Origin: Anaeramoeba flamelloides
Taxonomy: Eukaryota; Metamonada; Anaeramoebidae
Assembly (NCBI GenBank): GCA_027625915.1
Contig: JANTQA010000021.1
Span: 992,001 to 1,056,000, forward strand
Length of the DNA stretch: 64,000 nucleotides
Reading direction: 5' to 3'
Part shown: positions 60,191-64,000 of the stretch, one piece after another
How positions within the stretch are numbered: position 1 is the stretch's first letter
Layout of the letters: each line of letters opens with the position of its first letter
The notes under the pieces: model-generated
What the model saw: only the letters and a program-made list of their open reading frames with translations
What the model was told of the DNA's origin: nothing
The model's database searches: none
Program-made: the position numbers and the translations under genes

Positions 60191-60191
60191 T

Positions 60192-60393
60192 TACAGTCAG
60201 TTTCACTTTTAAGGCACAAACTTTCAACGAAATTTAAGGTACAATAAAAATCTCAAATTAAGGCAAAATATTCAGATACTAGTAAAATAAATTGTAAAAA
60301 AAAAAAATTCCAAATTTTGTGCCTTAATTTGAGATTTTTATTGTACCTTAAATTTGGTTGAAAGTTTGTACCTTAAAAGTGAAACTGACTGTA
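60192..60393. mobile_element. MITE, TA-type palindromic family, copy 5
   Basis: Starts TACAGTCAGTTTCAC and ends GTGAAACTGACTGTA, 202 bp, with arms of about 85 bp that are close to perfect complements. Confidence 0.9.
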
Positions 60394-60488
60394 TTTATTT
60401 TTTTAAAATTCTTAACAATCCTTTTAATATACAGTATAGTTTGCGGGGTTGTACTAAACCAATAGGAAATATTATTAAACTTTTGATA

Positions 60489-60688
60489 TACAGTCAGTTT
60501 CACTTTTATAACACAAACTTTCAACGAAATTTAAGGTACAAAAAAATCTCCAATCAAGGCACAAAATTCAAATTCTAGTAAAATAATTTGTGAAAATTAA
60601 AATTCTAAAAAATTGTGCTTTAATTTGAGATTTTTTTGTGCCTTAAATTTGGTTGAAAGTTTGTACCTTAAAAGTGAAACTGACTGTA
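60489..60688. mobile_element. MITE, TA-type palindromic family, copy 6
   Basis: Starts TACAGTCAGTTTCAC and ends GTGAAACTGACTGTA, 200 bp. Ends are identical to copy 5, 95 bp away, in an arrangement suggesting local hopping or duplication. Confidence 0.9.
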
Positions 60689-61680
60689 ACAAAAGGGAAA
60701 AAAATAAAACTTCATTTTCCAATTTTTTCTTTTTCAAATAAGTTTTCAAAAAAGTAGGCTGTAATTGATACTCCTTTGAGAAAAAGGAAAATGAAAAGGA
60801 ATTACAAAATTATGCAAATTATTATTCATATATCAGTCTCGGATTTTTGAATGGGTATCAAACCAACAATTATCTTTTTCAATTTTTTTTATTTTATTAC
60901 TTTGTAAAACCTAAAATGAAATCAAAGCCATTTATAAAAAACCTGTTTTTGCCAAATATTATAACCATGAATTTTGGAAATGAATCAAGCAAAAAAATGT
61001 CTATTGACAAATGTTTTGGAATTTCACTAAGAAATATCTATCGAACATTGGTTATATAACACTAACTAATTTGTTTTCAGTTTTTCCATCTCAAAAAAAA
61101 ATCAACCATATCTGAATTCTAATCATTCTAAAAAAAAAAATCATATTATTTAATTGATGAAGTAATTGAAAAAGTTAAATGAAAAGAAAAAACATAAATG
61201 TAACAATAAAAAAATAAGTTTTAAAAAAAAACAAAATTATTACCTAATTTCAGTAAATTGTGATATTATTGTGATTCTTTTAACTATGTTCAAAATTTTT
61301 GGATTATAATTTATTTTTATTTATACTTATATTTTGGAAATTTTTGTTGCTAATTCATTATTTATTAGTGAAAACCGTTTTAAAATGCCTGGAAAATTGA
61401 AATTTTAATATATCTTTACAAACAATACTTGGAGTAAATTAAATCATTTTTTCAGTTCAAAAGATAAAATTTCCTCAAATAACATAAATAAATGAAATTA
61501 ATAAAATTTTAATTTGATAAAAAATTTACCAATTTAAACTTTACTAACTTACTCTGAATTTGAATTTTACACTCTGAAATACATTATTCTCTTGTTATCC
61601 AAAAAAAAAGAAGAGAAAAATTCAAAAAAAAAACTCTAAAATAATATCTGATTTGCCATTTTTAAATTCTTTATTTTGGT

Positions 61681-61882
61681 TACAGTCAGTTTCACTTTTA
61701 AGGCACAAACTTTCAACCAAATTTAAGGCACAAAAAAATCTCAAATTAAAGCACATTTTTTGGAAAATGTTTTTTTTACAATTTATTTTACTAGAATTTG
61801 AATTTTGTGCCTTAATTTAAGATTTTTTTTTGTGCCTTAAATTTCGTAGAAAGTTTGTGTCTTAAAAGTGAAACTGAATGTA
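61681..61882. mobile_element. MITE, TA-type palindromic family, copy 7
   Basis: Starts TACAGTCAGTTTCAC and ends GTGAAACTGAATGTA, 202 bp; one change in the right end compared with copies 5 and 6. Confidence 0.9.
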
Positions 61883-62494
61883 TTTAAAATAAATTATTTT
61901 AGGAATCATCTTTTTCCAACCCTATTATTAATTTTGATACTTTTACTATATTATTTGATCATTTTAAATAAAATAAAAATAGGGTTAATTTGAAATAAAT
62001 TTATTGTTGAATGAAAATTTTGAGAGTATTTTTTTGTTATTATTTCGAAAAGTTTTATTTTAAATAATAATAAACATATCAATAATTTTCAAGATTTTTC
62101 ATTTATTAAATCAACATTTGATCAAAATTAATAACATAACTTATTAGAGTTTATTTGTTATTAATTTTTTTTGAATTATACCTATTATTAACGATGAAAT
62201 CGAAGTTCTCGTGATGATTGATTTTTTTTTCTATTTTTTTTTATTTACTTTATATATTTTTCTTCACCTCTGAAAATTCTTTAGATATTAAATAGTATTG
62301 AAAACTTCTCCGTATCTTTTTCCTTTTTTATATTAATCTAACTTAATTTACCTTCTTTCATTTTCTCTTTTTTATTTATTATTAAATTTAAAAATAAAAT
62401 AGATCGGTAAAATTTTATTTATTTATTTATTTTTTGATTATAAATTAAAAAATAATATCCATAAATAATAATAATAAAAAAAATAGATATTTTC

Positions 62495-62745
62495 CTAAAG
62501 TTTATAAATTTTATTTTTCTCTTTTTTAGAGTCATTAAATATAACACCCCCATTTCGAATTTTTTTAATCAAAAAACCCCTTGTAATATATCTGGTATGG
62601 ACTGAGTGTGTCATCTCCATTTGTGAACTTTTGAATCGTTTAATAAATTTTATCTTTGGATCAAAAAAAGTAGGGGATAATATTGAAAAAAAGAACAATT
62701 CTCATCTAGAATTAACTTTAATTCCAGTAATGCAACTTCAGGCAT
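62495..62745 (-). other. Coding-like fragment, two frames
   Basis: From an ATG at 62745 one frame reads MPEVALLELKLILDEN; an overlapping frame continues with DPKIKFIKRFKSSQMEMTH and SVHTRYITRGFLIKKIRNGG to a stop at 62495. GC is above the local average. It could be a frameshifted relic or two exons. Not recognised. Confidence 0.25.
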
Positions 62746-62838
62746 TTGTACTACAAGGAACTCGATTGAAATTTTGACATGGGGTGCTGTGTGAGTATAT
62801 TTTTTAACTTTAAAAATCAACAAAAAATTATATTTTTC

Positions 62839-63923
62839 TCAAATTATTGTTATTTGATTTTTTTCTTTTCCTATTTGGCGACGTAATACGGCAAAAAAAT
62901 TTACTTTTCCGGGTAAATTTTCCCACCCTCCAATATTTTTTTCATTTATTTTGAAGGATATTTTTTTTTGATCCATATCAAGAGAAATTGACAAAATATC
63001 ATTTTTTTTTAAATTTATTTTTGCTGGGTACTTTTTTTTGATTCTTTTTCCGTTTTCTATTTTGCATTTTTGGCTTTCAATTTTCTTATCCCAATCTGTT
63101 GTCAAATAATATGTTCCATCCCAATCTACATGTTTGATAAAATTTTTCCTATTTTCTGTTTTGATTACTCCTAAATTGATTCGGTTCCATTCATTTTTTA
63201 AATTTGGGAATTGATCTATTTTTATTTTTATTTCATGTTTTCCAATTGAATATATTTTTTTACCACATACTTTTGAATATTGCATCGATGATGATGGATT
63301 CCAGGCTGTTTTATTTCCATTTTTTAATTTTATTCTATTTTTTTGGTTCATTTTTGGATCAAATTTTTCTTTTTCCCTTTCTTCTCTGTCTCTTTCCTCT
63401 TTTTCTATTTTTTCTATTATTTCCTTTGATTCCTGAATTAATTTGATTTTTTTTTTATCTTTTTTCAATTTTTTGAGTTTATTTATTTTGGTTTTATTTT
63501 TATTTATATTTTTCTTATTTTCTTCCTTTTTGCTCAGAATTTTATCAAATGTTGTATTGGATAGTTTTTCCACTTTGTTTAATAAATTTAGATAATTTAT
63601 TTTCGAATTTTTGATTTTTTTTATCAATAAAGATGATCCATTTTCGATATAATTTGCAATTTCTTTAATTTCATGTCTTAATTTATTTTTATTTTCAAGT
63701 GTGTGTTTTATTGTTTTATTATTTTCCATTTCTTCTTTTTGGATTTTATTTAAAATTATTCTGATTTTTACAGAAATTTCATTTGTATATTCATTTAGAC
63801 CTAATATCGAATGGTTATTTTTTCTACAAGTCTCATAGCATCCAGTGCAAATTAATTCATTTTCATCTTGACAATATAAGGATAATTTTTCCTGATGTTT
63901 GTCACATAAATCGGAAATGATTT
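62839..63923 (-). CDS. B-box/coiled-coil/SPRY protein, 5' part outside window
   Basis: The open frame continues upstream of its first ATG (63729) to an acceptor-like CAAAAAG at 63924-63930, so the gene is cut by the window or has 5' exons beyond it. Seen from that exon start: a B-box-like finger (CDKHQEKLSLYC, ICTGCYETC, NNHS), a coiled coil rich in Lys/Asn/Glu (about 150 codons), then a B30.2/SPRY-like domain containing WNPSSSMQYSKV, VDWDGTYYLTTDWD and the hallmark block DILSISLDMDQKKISFKIN followed by ENLPGKVNFFAV, with TGA at 62839. This is the B-box/coiled-coil/SPRY layout of TRIM-like proteins; a RING could lie on missing exons. SPRY domains bind protein ligands; the target is unknown. 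Confidence 0.8.
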
Positions 63924-64000
63924 CTTTTTGTATAAATTAAAAAAAAATAATTAAATTCATTTAATAATAAACAGTTAAATAAATAGTAAGAAATAAAAAG

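Larger units (their letters stand above)
56998..62838. other. 5.8-kb intergenic region with MITE cluster
   Basis: Holds a short inverted repeat (57537-57641), a plus-strand coding-like run (57665-57910), a 93-bp-period tandem repeat (58845-58991), a T/G-rich block (59940-60190), three TA-type MITEs, and a coding-like minus-strand piece (62495-62745). 57911-58640 is milder in composition with interrupted plus-strand frames. 59000-59930 and 60700-61670 show only AT-rich DNA, and 61883-62490 likewise. Confidence 0.45.

Noticed and set aside
59935-60247. Asn/Lys/Thr and Phe/Leu frames on either strand
   Set aside because: Products of the TTG-rich simple-sequence block, running into a MITE.
60354-61059. 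Two plus-strand frames of about 70 codons
   Set aside because: The first lies inside two MITE copies; the second is short with no supporting splice or domain.
1-64000. tRNA, rRNA, spliceosomal RNA or CRISPR array
   Set aside because: No tRNA B-box-like motif with a matching cloverleaf, no conserved rRNA or snRNA words, and no spaced direct repeats were found by eye.

Overview
The window looks like nuclear DNA of an amoeboid protist. Intergenic DNA is extremely AT-rich and full of homopolymers and TA microsatellites. Genes are well separated and have no or few short GT-AG introns (86-336 nt in the models below). TAA and TGA both serve as stops. The protein families are typical of large amoeboid genomes: RhoGEF-PH-FYVE, multi-SH3, B-box, B-box/SPRY, VWA, three-repeat Myb and lysosomal phospholipase B-like. 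Anaeramoeba or a similar amoeba would fit; this is inference from family content and composition, not proof. I saw no rRNA, tRNA or CRISPR array.

Layout. 196-3366 (-): five-SH3 protein whose last SH3 lies on a separate 3' exon. 6061-9622 (-): VWA-domain protein with a glutamate tract and a frame change inside a 34-nt homopolymer. 9623-14600: non-coding, with three MITE-type elements and a G-run cluster. 14606-15106 (-): small acidic protein of unknown role. 15847-16110 (-): plausible 3' exon of an unknown gene. 20779-22853 (-): four-exon R1R2R3 Myb factor. 22854-30303: AT-rich desert with a 462-bp inverted-repeat element. 30304-31857 (+): double B-box coiled-coil protein. 37116-38789 (-): secreted phospholipase B-like hydrolase. 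39274-41435: degenerate inverted-repeat element containing a LINE 3' fragment. 46872-50435 (-): Lys-rich repeat/RhoGEF/PH/FYVE protein, flanked by two direct copies of a 0.55-kb repeat. 52080-53480 (-): LINE remnant with RT motifs. 56720-56997 (-): two-exon ribosomal protein eS29/uS14 gene. 59.9-61.9 kb: three more copies of the main MITE. 62839-63923 (-): B-box/SPRY protein cut by the window end.

The genes are not an operon. Several share a theme of cytoskeleton, membrane and endolysosome signalling (SH3 scaffold, Rho exchange factor with PI3P-binding FYVE, lysosomal hydrolase), but physical closeness is not evidence that they act together. No new defence or mobile system with a complete gene set was found. 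The most interesting material is the set of small inverted-repeat transposon families (a TA family with seven copies, a TTAA family with two copies, and single long-TIR elements), the repeat-built N-terminus of the RhoGEF, and several coding-like intergenic stretches that may be intron-rich genes or relics.
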